Assembly (NCBI RefSeq): GCF_033568475.1
Contig: NC_133123.1
Location: 134,934,242-134,998,241 of the forward strand
DNA: 64,000 nucleotides
Source of the DNA: Henckelia pumila
Taxonomy: Eukaryota; Streptophyta; Magnoliopsida; Lamiales; Gesneriaceae
Direction of reading: 5' to 3'
Made by a program: the position numbers and the translations under genes
Notes under the pieces: model-generated
The model's input: the letters and a program-made list of their open reading frames with translations, nothing else
Told to the model about the DNA's origin: nothing
Databases searched by the model: none
Part shown: piece by piece, positions 1 to 11,900 of the stretch
How positions within the stretch are numbered: the first letter of the stretch is position 1
Layout of the letters: each line of letters begins with the position of its first letter

Positions 1-711
1 TAATTCAGCAACTTCTTAGTCCAAGAACAATAGCAAATCACTTCAAATCATGAGTTCGACGGCATATCGGTATAAACTCGGCGATTTTGAACACATCTAT
101 AACCAATCTAACATTCATATCAGTTGTATATCAACTCAAACCCAACATATCACAAGTATAAAAGTTGAATCATAGCTGAAAAATCATAAGAATATGATAC
201 AACAATCAATCCTCAACCCAACTTCAATATTATAAAAGATAGAAGCTCATCAACAACAATTCAAACACAAGTCTGATCTCTGTCCATTTCGAATTCTCAA
301 ACCTTGATGAACTAAGATAAAACTTACATCAATTCGAAGGTCTCGTTGCAAGGATTCCAAAACATCTTTCGGAATCGAAATCGGATACCCGGATCAAAAG
401 ATATCTCAATTTGAAAATGAAGAATAGGTTTGGAGTTCTTGCACTCGGTTCTTCCTTCTCAATTCTGAATAATCTGATGGAAAAAGGTTGAATCACTCGT
501 ATATGCTAAGAAAATAACAAGTGTCCCATTAAATTTCAGGATTTTCACTTTAGCCCCTCAGGACTTCAATAATTGCAACTCAGTCCTCAATTTCTTATTT
601 CATTCAATTTCAATCCTAAATAATTTAAGAATATTAGAATTTAAATCAAAACTCCAAATATTCCCAAATTAAATATACTCGGATTAAAATTAAATAATTC
701 CGAGCGTTACA
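1..711 (-). repeat. 3' LTR of gypsy A (partial)
   Basis: Positions 1-711 align with 7339-8021 with few substitutions and a net 28-bp length difference near 120-160. On the minus strand the LTR starts TGTAACGCTCG at 711, directly after the polypurine tract. The remaining ~1.5 kb of this LTR is left of the window. Confidence 0.93.
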
Positions 712-726
712 ATTCCTCCCCACTAA
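712..726 (-). other. polypurine tract of gypsy A
   Basis: On the minus strand AGTGGGGAGGAAT immediately precedes the LTR start, the expected plus-strand primer of reverse transcription. Confidence 0.8.
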
Positions 727-812
727 GACACGATTTCGTCCTCGAAATCTCAAGTAGTATCCACAGATCATATAACAGATATCAGATAACCGAAGACTAA
801 AGAAGACTCACA

Positions 813-2066
813 TCAATAAAACATCTCTGAAAATCGTTGCATCATATCTGATTCAGTCTCCCAAGTTGCTTCTTCAATACCATGATGACTCCACTGAACT
901 TTCACAAGTGGAATAGTCTTCGTTCGTAGTTGCTTCTCTTTTCGATCAAGAATCTGAATTGGCTTTTCAAAATAACTCAAAGTCTCGTCGAGTTCAGCCT
1001 CATCAGATTGAAGCACATGAGATTCATCAGCCAGATATTTTCGAAGCATCGATACATGAAAGACATCATGTATTTCAGATAAAGCCGGAGGAAGAGCTAA
1101 TCGATAGGCGAGATTGCCTATTTTCTCCAGAATTTCATAAGGACCGATATATCGTGGAGACAATTTCCCTCGCTTGCCAAATCTGACAGTGCCTCTGAAT
1201 GGAGAAATTTTCAGAAACACCCTATCCCCTTGTTCAAAAGACAAAGGTCGACGTCGGATATTGGCATACTTCGTTTGTCTATCCTGTGCTATCTTCATTC
1301 TCTTCTGAATAAGCTTCACTTGTTCATTCATATCACGTATCATATCAGGGCCAGTATCAGGTACTTCAGAGATATCATCCCAGTACAGAGGAGATCGACA
1401 TTTTCTTCCATATAAAGCTTCAAAAGGAGCCATTCCAATACTCGATTGAAAGCTGTTGTTGTACGAGAATTCACAAAGAGATAGTAATTCTTGCCAACTA
1501 GTGCCAAAATCAAGCACTACAGCTCTCAACATGTCCTCCAATGTCTGAATAGTATGCTCAGACTGTCCGTCAGTCTGTGGATGATAAGTTGTACTCAAGT
1601 GTAACTGAGTACCCAAAGCACTCTGTAAGCTGTGCCAAAAATGTGATGTAAATCGAGGATCACGATCTGATATAATAGATTTCGGCACTCCTTGCAATCT
1701 GACAACTTCTCTGACATAAATCTCTGCCATCTGGTCGTGTCTATATGTCATGCAATAAGGAATGAAACACGCTGATTTCGTCAATCTGTCAATAATCACC
1801 CAGATAGCATCACAGCCTCTAGAAGATCGAGGTAATCTTGTCACGAAATCCATAGAAATATGATCCCATTTCCATTCAGGCACGGATAAAATCTGTAATA
1901 AACCAGGCGGTCTCTTCCTTTCAGCCTTCACCTGCTGGCAATTAAGACATCGAGACACAAAATCGGTGATATCTGACTTCATCTGTTTCCACCAATAACG
2001 AGTCTTCAGATCATTGTACATCTTCCTACCACCAGGATGAATACTGTAACGACTACAATGCGCCTA
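813..2066 (-). pseudogene. gypsy A integrase and chromodomain-like segment
   Basis: The segment is open from just after the TAG at 2064-2066 to its stop at 813. It begins near the end of the HHCC region (RCLNCQQVKAERK). The catalytic core carries the three acidic residues: D in SMDFVTRLP, D in IISDRDPRF, E in TDGQSEHTIQ. The C-terminal ~60 residues (PIQILDRKEKQL to VQWSHHGIEEATWE) resemble the chromodomain of plant chromoviruses, thought to steer integration to heterochromatin. It is in the same frame as the pol segment to its right, so this is one polyprotein cut by a nonsense codon and not a separate gene. Confidence 0.9.
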
Positions 2067-4631
2067 TTTCAGTAGTTGTTGACGTACATCAAAAATATCA
2101 GGCACTACTAGGCGATTATGAACATAAAGAAGATCATCTCGAACCCGGTATTCAGATACATGCCCTGATCGGACTTTCTCAATCGAGTTCTGCACATTCT
2201 GATCATTTTTCTGAGCATCTCTAATTCGCAACAACAATGCTGGTTCAACTTGAATTTGATAAAGTCGCAGAGGTTGATAATTCGTATCAAATACCAATCC
2301 AAAAAGACAACAGTTTTCAATCAAATTTGATACACCAATCGTCGATAAGGACAAAGAACATACCTTTCGACTCAATGCATCAGCTGCTGCATTCGATTTC
2401 CCTGAATAGTACTTAATCTCACAATCAAAGTTTTTCAGCAAATCAAGCCATCGTCGCTGTCTCATATTCAATTCTGACTGTGAAAACAGATATTTTAGAC
2501 TCTTGTGATCAGAATAGATCTCAAACTGCTCCCCATACAGATAATGTCGCCAAATCTTCAAAGCAAATACAATGGCGGCCAATTCAAGATCATGAATCGA
2601 ATATCTGGTCTCGTGAGGCTTCAGCTGTCTCGAGGCATAAGCAATCACATGCCCTCGCTGCATCAAAACATACCCCAAACCTCGATGAGATGCATCACAG
2701 TAAACAGTGAAACCACCAGTACCTGAAGGAGTCGTCAAGACTGGTGCACTGGTCAGTCGCTTCTTCAACTCAATAAAACTGGATTCACAAGCTTCAGACC
2801 AGATAAAAGGAGAATTTTTCTGAGTCAACTGAGTAATCGGCTTCGCAATACTGGAAAAATCTTTAATGAATCGACGATAATACCCAGCCAAACTCATGAA
2901 ACTACGTATCTCAGGAACAGGTGTTGGTCTTGACCAACTGATCACTGCCTCTACTTTGCTTGGATCAACAGAAATACCATTTCCAGATATGATATGTCCA
3001 AGAAAGACAACCTGTTTCAGCCAAAACTCACATTTTGACAGTTTAGCATACAGTTTCTCGGCTCTTAAAGTCTTCAATACTGTTCTCAGATGTTCAGAAT
3101 GATCAATTAAATTCTTCGAATATATCAGAATATCATCAATAAAAATAATCACGAAATCATCGAGATATTTCTGAAACACACGGTTCATCAAAGCCATGAA
3201 TACATCTGGAGCATTTGTCAAACCAAACGGCATAACTATAAACTCATAGTGGCCATACCTGGTTCTGAAAGCAGTTTTCGGAATATCAGAATCCCTAACT
3301 CTCAGCTGATTGTATCCAGATCTCATATCGATCTTGGAATACACAGAAGAACCCTGCAACTGGTCAAATAAATCATCAATACGAGGCAAAGGGTATTTGT
3401 TCTTTACCGTTGCCTTGTTCAGTTGCCCGTAGTCGACGCACAATCTCATTGAACCGTCTTTCTTTCTAACAAACAGTACTGGAGCTCCCCAAGGAGAAAC
3501 ACTGGGTCGAATGTATCCCTTGGCCAGTAAATCTTCCAACCGCTCTTTCAACTCTTTCAATTCAACTGGTGCCATTCGATAAGGTGCTTTCGAAATCGGT
3601 GCAGTTCTTGGCATCAGTTCAATGTTGAAATCAATTTCATGATACGGAGGTAATCCTGGAATTTCATCAGGAAAAACGTCCGCAAATTCACTAACCACTG
3701 GCAAATCAGCCAGGTTCGGGCTAGTTTTCAAAACGTCAACTGCATAAACAAGAAATCCCTCCGCTCCTTTCTGCAAAAGTCGTGTCATAGATAATACAGA
3801 AATGAGAGGAATCTTAGCACGTGAACCCTTACCATAGAATTTCCATTCTCCAACCATCTCGGGTTTGAATCTCACTACCTTCTGAAAACAATCGACGGTA
3901 GCTCTGTACTTGTTTAGCATATCAATCCCGATAATGCAGTCAAAATCAGACAAACTAAGTACAAAACAATCTATCTCGATCTCATTACCATCATAATGTA
4001 GCAAATAATTCTTAACTGTTTGAATCGATATAAGACCTTTCCCCAAAGGAGAAGAAACAGATACTACAACAGGTAATGTTTCGACAGGCAAAGCATGCAA
4101 TGAAGCAAATCGTGCAGAGATAAACGTATGGGATGCACCTGTATCAATCAATACATATGCAGGATAACCATAAAGAAAACAGTTACCTGCAATCACATCG
4201 TCTGGTGCTCCCTGTGCCTGTTCCTCCGTCAATGCAAAGACATGAGCCTGCTGTCTTTGAGGCTGGCTACCTGTCTGACTTCCTCCTGGCCTTGATTGTT
4301 GCTTTGGAGGTGACGGTTGGAAAGAATGGACAGAAGAGGCTTGTCTCATGGGTTGAGCCACTGATCGTAATGACTCTGCACCTCGTGCCTGTCCAGAACC
4401 TCTCTGAGGACATACCCTCGCAAAATGGCCAGTCTGATGGCATATATGGCACCTCCCAGATATCCCTCGACACTGATCGGTTGGATGTCCTCCACCACAA
4501 TTGTTACAAAACACTCCCGACTTCGGTTTCGTGCCACTGAAACTCGAAGAACTGCTCCCAGACTTCTTAAACGGTTTTCCTCGAGCTTGAAAATATCCTT
4601 TCTTACCACTGCTGCTGCTACCACTTTCAAA
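2064..4631 (-). pseudogene. gypsy A pol: zinc knuckles, protease, reverse transcriptase, RNase H
   Basis: Domains in order: two CCHC knuckles ([13 protein letters not shown] and [14 protein letters not shown]), aspartic protease with [10 protein letters not shown], reverse transcriptase with the VDYGQLNK region and catalytic FIDDILIYS, and RNase H with [12 protein letters not shown] and [10 protein letters not shown]. The frame is open from 4631 to the TAG at 2064-2066. No ATG is needed at its right end because it is the same frame as gag, from which it is separated only by the TGA at 4632-4634. Catalytic motifs are intact, so damage is confined to the two stops visible here. Confidence 0.92.
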
Positions 4632-5420
4632 TCAATAAGACTGTTGCGGAGTTGGAGCTGAAGGTTGTGACTGTCTCGGAGGTTGAGCAACATACGAAGC
4701 TCCTCGCTCCTGTATCAAGCCAGCTTCCGCTCCTTTGGCACTGTTCAAGGCATCAGCAAAATTATTCGGTCGCCTTGTGTTTACCAATGTAAAAACATCA
4801 GGATTCAGTCCATTAATGAACTGATCAGCCATAGCCTCGTCACTATCTGCAACATATGGAGCAAAACGTAGCAATGTAGAGAATTTAGCAACATAGTCTT
4901 CAATATTCAAGTTTCCCTGTTTCAGATTAGCAAACTCAGCGCCCTTGTCCTTACGATAAGACACCGAAAAGAAGCATTGGTAGAACTCGGTTTTGATGAC
5001 ATTCCAAGTCAGTACAGTTCCTCGACGCTCCAGAGCTTTCTTAGTCGTGAACCACCAGCTTTTCGCAACCTCATGCAACTGATGACCAATAAGTCTGACT
5101 CTCCGCTCATCACCGTAGTCAAGTGAATCAAACAACATTTCCATGTCATCAAGCCATCCTTCACATTCAACTGCATTTTCAGTACCTTTCAAAGTAGGCG
5201 GATGGTATGATTGAAAACGTTTGAGCAGTGTTTCCATCGGAGTAGCAGTCATATCGGTCATGTCTCGGGAAGTACTTCCCTGTTCATTACTCGGGACTGT
5301 AGCTTGAGGCACAATCGGTGTTACCACTGTCTGTTCTGGCAGATGTATAGGAACTGTCTGTTTTGGCATCGGAGTAGGAGCCCGTGGTCTAAGAGGAGGT
5401 CGTCCTGGTCTTCGAGACAT
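4632..5420 (-). pseudogene. gypsy A gag (capsid region)
   Basis: This is a 262-residue segment starting MSRRPGRPPLRPRAP. A basic, Pro-rich N-terminus is followed by a retrotransposon gag domain (about residues 65-235), with the WLDDMEMLF and SWWFTTKKAL patterns typical of plant gypsy capsids. It forms virus-like particles in related elements. It ends at an in-frame TGA (4632-4634), immediately before the Ser/Gly-rich linker to the knuckles, so the normal gag-pol fusion cannot be made without readthrough. Confidence 0.88.
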
Positions 5421-5819
5421 ATCTGATTATCAAAATGGTTAGGATACCAAATCATCAAATTTATCTCAGTCCTCCTCTGATCGTCTTACCTCTGATCAAG
5501 ACTCGGTTCTGATTCAATCTTAAAAGAAATAATCGAAGTATTCAAACAAGACATGCTTCCAATCAATTCCGATAATCAGGTAGCATATCCAGAACACATG
5601 CCTCTAATCATTTCAGATATTCCAGTAAGCATGCATCTTTAATCATCATAAATCATACTTTCAAATAAAATAAATACAACATCATGTAGTAAAATACTTG
5701 AAAGTAAATCATGCTAGCATTTACAACATGTAATTAAATCATAGCATGAATCCATAAATAAGTAAGGCAGAAGACTCGATCTACCCCACTCACAGTCTAT
5801 CTAAGTCCAGAATTTTCTT
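5421..5819 (-). other. gypsy A untranslated leader
   Basis: This is about 400 bp between the PBS and the gag ATG. It is AT-rich, with no coding signal and no distinct motif seen. Confidence 0.7.
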
Positions 5820-5831
5820 GCTCTGATACCA
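5820..5831 (-). other. primer-binding site of gypsy A (tRNA-Met type)
   Basis: On the minus strand this reads TGGTATCAGAGC, the usual plant initiator-tRNA-Met PBS, two bases downstream of the LTR end (TG...CA boundary at 5834). Confidence 0.92.
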
Positions 5832-5833
5832 CC

Positions 5834-8021
5834 TGTTGTGACGACCCGAGTTCTAATCTCTCAATAATCAAATCATCAAAAAGAATAGACAAGAATCAAT
5901 GTCAAAACAAAATAAAAAAAAAATTTAAAAATGGGAGCACCTCGCTCGATCGGTAGAAAGTTATCGATCGAGCGAGCACAAATGCTCAACTCTCGGGTGA
6001 GAGTAAAATTGGCCTCGCTCGATCGGTCATTTCCTACCGATCGAGCGAGAGAAACTTTGCTCAGCTTTCTGCCCAAAAATTAATGGCCTCGCTCGATCCG
6101 CAATACTTCACCGATCGAGCGAGCCCATTTCCAGAAAAACAGCAGAAATCCCTTTGCTGTCAAATGAGTTCTTTTCCCTCATTTTGTTCATCTAGCTTCA
6201 GTTCACACATGATCTAATCAAACTCAACAACTAACATGCATTCTAACATGATAGATTTAGATCATAATAAAGCCTTAAAATCATCTCAAAATAGGCTAAC
6301 ATATCAAACAAGAATTATTGTTATAGAAACGGCATAAAGCTACAACATCATGTTGTCTCTAGGATTTATACATCATCTAAAATCCTATATACATCAACAA
6401 GACAACAACTTATTAAATAACAAGTCTTGGTACAAGTAGTTATAACATGTTCATGTGTTTGGACTCAACACTATCATTGACAGCTCAATAAACCATCTAA
6501 ACTCGGATCATCACGCTATTCCTCTCCTCCCTTGTTCTTCATGTTCGCTTTTGCCCGGTTCCACTCCCGCCTATTGCCATGACACATACAACACAACAAT
6601 AGCCGGATAACTCCGGTGAGAAATATATTTCCCAGTAAAAGCAACTAAACATGCATATAAAACATATATCAAGCTCATGATATCAATAAATACAATGCAT
6701 GTTTTTAAAACAAGGTTCATCTCTTCATTCGTCGGTTGGGATCCCGAGAAGTAGATATCATAACTAATCCACCGACTCTCCCGATCGAGGTGGGGCTACT
6801 TATCTCACTTCTCTAGACTTTGAAGCCATTATATATGTAAATCAGATGTTAGGCTAAACAACCACCCAGGCCATACATATACAATCCCTCAAATCGTCTA
6901 TTCGAACGTTTTCGTTCATTTCGAAATCAAAGAACAAGTCTTACAAGATGAATGCAATATATATCATTCAAATCACATTCATTAACATCATGACTTATTC
7001 AACAACTCAAAGGAAAGCACATAAGAGCAATTAAGCAAACAAGTATGTGATTTAGGGGAACTCGATACAAACCATCTCGAGTTGTAATCCCAATCAAATA
7101 GTAGTCCACTTTTACCTTTCAAATGTGATGTTTAGGATGTCTTTTAGCTTGTCCAAATCTGTACAAGTTAACCACCAAACCTATCTCAAAATCTGCTCAA
7201 GTTTCAACCCAAACGTCAAAGAAAAACGCTACCAACCTTGTGCGTTCTTGTATCGATTTCGGAGTCAAAATCAATGAGTTGAAATGCCCTGTTTACATAC
7301 TGAAATCACAGCATAACAAGCAAGGAATCATCAGCTAATAATTCAGCAACTTTTTAGTCCAAGAACAATAGCAAATCACTTCAAATCATGAGTTCGACGG
7401 CATATCGGTATAAACTCGGCGATTCCGAACACATCTATAACCAATCTAACATTCATATAAGCTGGTATAAAAGTCGAATCATAGCTGAAAAATCATAAGA
7501 ACATGATACAACAATCAATCTTCAACCCAACTTCAATATTACAAAAGATAGAAGCTCATCAACAACAATTCAAACACAAGTCTGATGTCTGTCCATTTCG
7601 AATTCTCAAACCTTGATGAACTAAGAGAAAACTTACATCAATTCGAAGGTCTCGTTGCGAGGATTCCAGAACATCTTTCGGAATCGAAATCGGATACCCG
7701 GATCAAAAGATATCTCAATTTGAAAATGAAGAATAGGTTTGGAGTTCTTGCACTCGGTTCTTCCTTCTCAATTCTGAATAATCTGATGGAAATAGGTTGA
7801 ATCACTCGTATATGCTAAGAAAATAACAAGTGTCCCATTAAATTTCAGGATTTTGCACTTTAGCCCCTCAGGACTTCAATAATTGCAACTCAATCCTCAA
7901 TTTCTTATTTCATTCAATTTCAATCCTAAATAATTTAAGAATATTAGAATTTAAATCAAAACTCCAAATATTCTCAAATTAAATATACTCGAATTAAAAT
8001 TAAATAATTTCGAGCGTTACA
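5834..8021 (-). repeat. 5' LTR of gypsy A (complete, 2188 bp)
   Basis: On the plus strand the LTR starts TGTTGTGACGACC and ends GAGCGTTACA, with TG/CA termini. Its right third matches window positions 1-711. It contains three 36-bp hairpins near its PBS end (reported separately). No convincing coding region was seen. A 71-codon plus-strand frame at 7585-7800 is broken in the other LTR. Confidence 0.92.
5941..6123. repeat. three evenly spaced 36-bp inverted-repeat hairpins in LTR
   Basis: Units lie at 5941-5976, 6014-6049 and 6088-6123. Each is 13 nt + 10-nt loop + 13 nt. The arms are CTCGCTCGATCGG and CCGATCGAGCGAG: the middle unit is perfect and the outer two have one mismatch each. Period is 73-74 bp. 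The sequence between units is different, so only the hairpins are conserved. Confidence 0.9.
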
Positions 8022-8492
8022 CTCATTGTTTTATCAATTTATCCCTATGAATTAATATCATTAACTACTTATACAATTATTTTATTTCATTAAAATATTC
8101 ATCAAATAAGGGTAAAATGATAAATATTACTTTCTAAAATTTACTTTCCCTGATACTTTCTTAATCTTTATGAAAACATACATTGGTCTATTAATATGAA
8201 ACGAGGGAGTAACTGATTTCGAACAATATCTTATTGCAATTAGAGAAACTTGCGGGTAAATAAGTCATTATTTAGTTTGGTACCCTTTTTTCGACGAAAC
8301 AATTATGATTTGCTTGATTTGGGGGACAATTTGATGAGTTTTTGTAGTGGCGACTGGCGATGTTTGTTTGGTGACTACTAGACGTACAAATGCTAATATG
8401 GATACACACACACACACACACACCCACCATACAATAAGTTAAAAGATAAACCAAAAATATATATCCCATAATTCTTGGAAATATACAAATTG
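8022..8492. other. intergenic strip between gypsy A and copia A
   Basis: AT-rich DNA with no gene signal. It holds an (AC)n microsatellite at about 8404-8423. Confidence 0.7.
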
Positions 8493-8497
8493 ATATT

Positions 8498-8772
8498 TGT
8501 TGTGAAAAAGTAAAAATTTATGGTAAAAAGTAAAAACTCCAAAACTCAAAATATATCAAACTCTACACTTCACAATATTTTTCTCTCAATTCAGTTGTAT
8601 TTTTCATCACAAATGAAGACCTATTTATAGATCCACATTTGAGATTAGTCCAAAAATAAATACATCATCATCTACATCATCACACACTAATTTTCCACAT
8701 TTTACAACTCAATATTCAACATTCAACATTCAATATTCAACATAATATTAATAATAATAATATTTTTCAACA
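8498..8772 (-). repeat. 3' LTR of copia A (275 bp)
   Basis: On the plus strand it reads TGTTGTGAAAAAG...TTTTTCAACA. It is identical to 14586-14847 except for one G/A change and an extra 13 bp near 8516-8533. Confidence 0.95.
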
Positions 8773-8782
8773 CTCCCCCTTG
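8773..8782 (-). other. polypurine tract of copia A
   Basis: AAGGGGGAG on the minus strand abuts the 3' LTR start. Confidence 0.85.
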
Positions 8783-8937
8783 TGATGATGATCGTGATAT
8801 GATGACTGTCTTCATTACGTGTTTTATACTGCCTCGTTAAAAACCTTACTAGGAAAAACCCAGTGGGATAAAAACCATAGTAAGGGAAAAAGAGTGCAGC
8901 CACGTAAACTCCCCCTCATGTTAACATGAGTGATTCT

Positions 8938-11900
8938 TCACATATTCCGCAGATTGCACATCCCAATGTTGTATATATGCTTTCTGAATATCGTCGTGGG
9001 AAGTGCCTTTGTGAAGAGATCTGATGAGTTCTCACTTGATTGAATATAACAGATATCAATATCTTTATTCTTCTCAAGCTCTTGAGTGTAGGCAAAGAAC
9101 TTTGGGGGTATATGTTTTGTTCTGTCACTTTTGATGTATCCTTCTTTCATTTGAGCAATACATGCAGCATTGTCTTCATACAACGTCACAGGCTTCTTGT
9201 CTACTGATAATCCACAAGAAGTTTGGATATGTTGTGTCATTGATTTTAGCCAAACACATTCACGGCTTGCTTCATGTAGCGCAATAATCTCAGCGTGATT
9301 TGATGAAGTTGTTACGAGTGTTTGTTTCTGTGAACGCCAAGAAATTGCGGTGCCTCCACGAGTAAATACATATCCGGTTTGAGAACGTGCCTTATGTGGA
9401 TCAGATAAATATCCAGCATCAGCATAACCAATGATACTTTGATTGGTGTCTTTTGAGTACAAAAGTCTCAAATCTGTTGTTCCTCGTAGATAACGAAATA
9501 TATGTTTAATTCCGTTCCAGTGCCTCTTTGTTGGATATGAACTGAATCTTGCCAATAAATTTACAGCAAAAGATATATCAGGTCTAGTGCAATTTGCAAG
9601 ATACATAAGAGCACCAATGGCACTTAGATATGGTACTTCTGGACCGAGAATAACTTCATCATCTCCACATGGACGGAATGGATCCTTTTCTATGTTTAAT
9701 GATCTTACAACCATTGGAGTACTTAATGGATTTGATTTATCCATATTAAAACGTTTAAGGATCTTTTCTGTATAATTTGCCTGGTGAACAAAAATTCCAC
9801 ATTCTTTTTGTTCGATTTGCAAACCCAGACAATACTTGGTTTTTCCAAGATCCTTCATTTTGAATTCTTCCTTTAAGTACATCATAACTTCTTGAATTTC
9901 TTTATTCGTTCCAATGATGTTTAAATCGTCAACATATACAGCAATAATTACACATCCGGATGTTGTTTTCTTGATGAAAACACAAGGGCATATTGGATCA
10001 TTTACATATCCCTTTTTCATCAAGTGCTCACTTAGCCGATTATACCACATTCGGCCGGATTGCTTTAACCCATATAATGATCTTTGCAATTTTACAGAAT
10101 AAAATTCTCTGGGTTTTGAACTTTGTGCTTCAGGCATCTTAAATCCTTCAGGGATTTTCATGTATATATCACTATCAAGTGATCCGTATAAGTAAGCTGT
10201 AACAACATCCATAAGACACATTTCCAAATTTTCAGACACTGCCAAACTAATCAAATATCGAAACGTAATTGCATCCATAACAAGAGAATACGTTTCTTCA
10301 TAATCAATTCCAGGCCTTTGAGAAAAACCTTGTGCAACAAGTCTAGCTTTATATCTGACTATTTCATTTTTCTCATTTTGCTTTCGAATAAAAACCCATT
10401 TGTATCCAACAGGTTTTACACCTTCAGGTGTGAGGACTATAGGTCCAAAAACATTACGCTTATTCAGCGAATCCAATTCAACCTGGATGGCATCTTTCCA
10501 TTTGGCCCAATCATGACGAGTTTTACATTCACCAAAAAATTTTGGTTCATGATCCTCATTTTCATTTACGATGTCACAAGCCACATTATAAGAAAATATC
10601 TCATCAATATCTTCTATGTCTTTTCGGTTCCATATTTTTCCAGTATTAATATAATTGATAGAGATTTCATGATTCTCGTCAGTTTGTGGTTCTGACAGAA
10701 TATTTTCATCATCAGGTGATTCTTCTGGAACACCATTTTCTATTTTATGATCGTCGTGTTTCTCTATACCTTTTCTTTTCCGAGGATTTTTATCCTTGGA
10801 ACCGACTGGTCTTCCACGCTTCAAGCGTTTTATGACATCATGAGTGTCTTCAATTTGTTTCTTTGGAATTTCAATTCGAGCAGGGGCATTTACAACATGT
10901 ATATATGATTTTGTTACCCCTTTTGTGTCTGCAAATGCATCTGGCATTTGATTTGCAATTCTTTGCATGTGCACAATTTGCTGTACATCTTTCTCACATT
11001 GTTTGGTCCTTGGATCCAAATGTAACAATGATGGTACATACCATGTGATTTCTTTTTCGATGTGTTTCTTTTCTCCCCCTAACACTGGGAAGATTTCTTC
11101 ATTAAAATGACAATCAGCAAAGCGTGCTGTAAACACATCGCCTGTCTGAGGCTCAAGATATCGAATGATTGATGGACTATCATAACCGATATAAATACCG
11201 ATTTTTCTTTGTGGACCCATTTTTGATCGTTGAGGTGGTGCAATAGGCACATACACCATACATCCAAAAATTCTCAGATGAGAGATATTTGGTTCTTTAC
11301 CAAATGCAAGTTGCAATGGGGAGAATTTATGATATGCACTTGGTTTGATGCGAATTAATGCCGCAGCATGTAAAATTGCATGTCCCCATATAGAAATAGG
11401 GAGTTTTGTTTTCATAATCATTGGTCTAGCAATCAGTTGTAGACGTTTAATCAATGATTCAGCTAATCCATTTTGCGTATGAACATGAGCTACAGGATGT
11501 TCAACAGTGATTCCCATTGACATACAATAATCATTGAAAGTCTGGGATGTAAATTCTCCAGCATTATCAAGTCTTATTTTCTTGATTGTATAATCGGGAA
11601 ATTGATTTCGCAATTTTATTATTTGAGTCATCAATCTTGCAAATGCCACATTCCGAGTTGACAATAAGCATACATGTGACCATCTGCTAGAGGCATCGAT
11701 CAATACCATAAAGTATCGAAATGGTCCACATGGTGGATGAATTGGCCCACAAATATCACCCTGAATACGTTCAAGAAATATGGGTGATTTAGTTTGGATT
11801 TTAGCTGGCGATGGTCTTATAATAAGTTTTCCAAGAGAACATGCTTTACATTGAAACTTATTATTCTGAAAGATCTTCTGGTCTTTCAATGGATGACCAT

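Larger units (their letters stand above)
1..8021 (-). mobile_element. Ty3/gypsy chromovirus-like LTR retrotransposon (gypsy A), left end truncated by window
   Basis: Read on the minus strand the order is 5' LTR (8021-5834), PBS, gag, zinc knuckles, protease, RT, RNase H, integrase, PPT, 3' LTR (711-1, incomplete). This is Ty3/gypsy order, and the integrase C-terminus carries a chromodomain-like segment, which suggests a Del/Tekay-type chromovirus (clade is inference). The right LTR is flanked by CTCAT. The partner target duplication lies outside the window. The gag-pol frame is interrupted by two in-frame stops, so this copy looks dead although little decayed. Confidence 0.93.

Noticed and set aside
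7585..7800. 71-codon frame in gypsy A LTR
   Set aside because: The matching stretch of the other LTR (around 300-480) has lost the start and gained a stop, so it is not conserved.
10318..10695. Plus-strand frame of 125 codons and similar frames opposite retrotransposon genes
   Set aside because: Antisense shadows of copia A pol. No independent motif.
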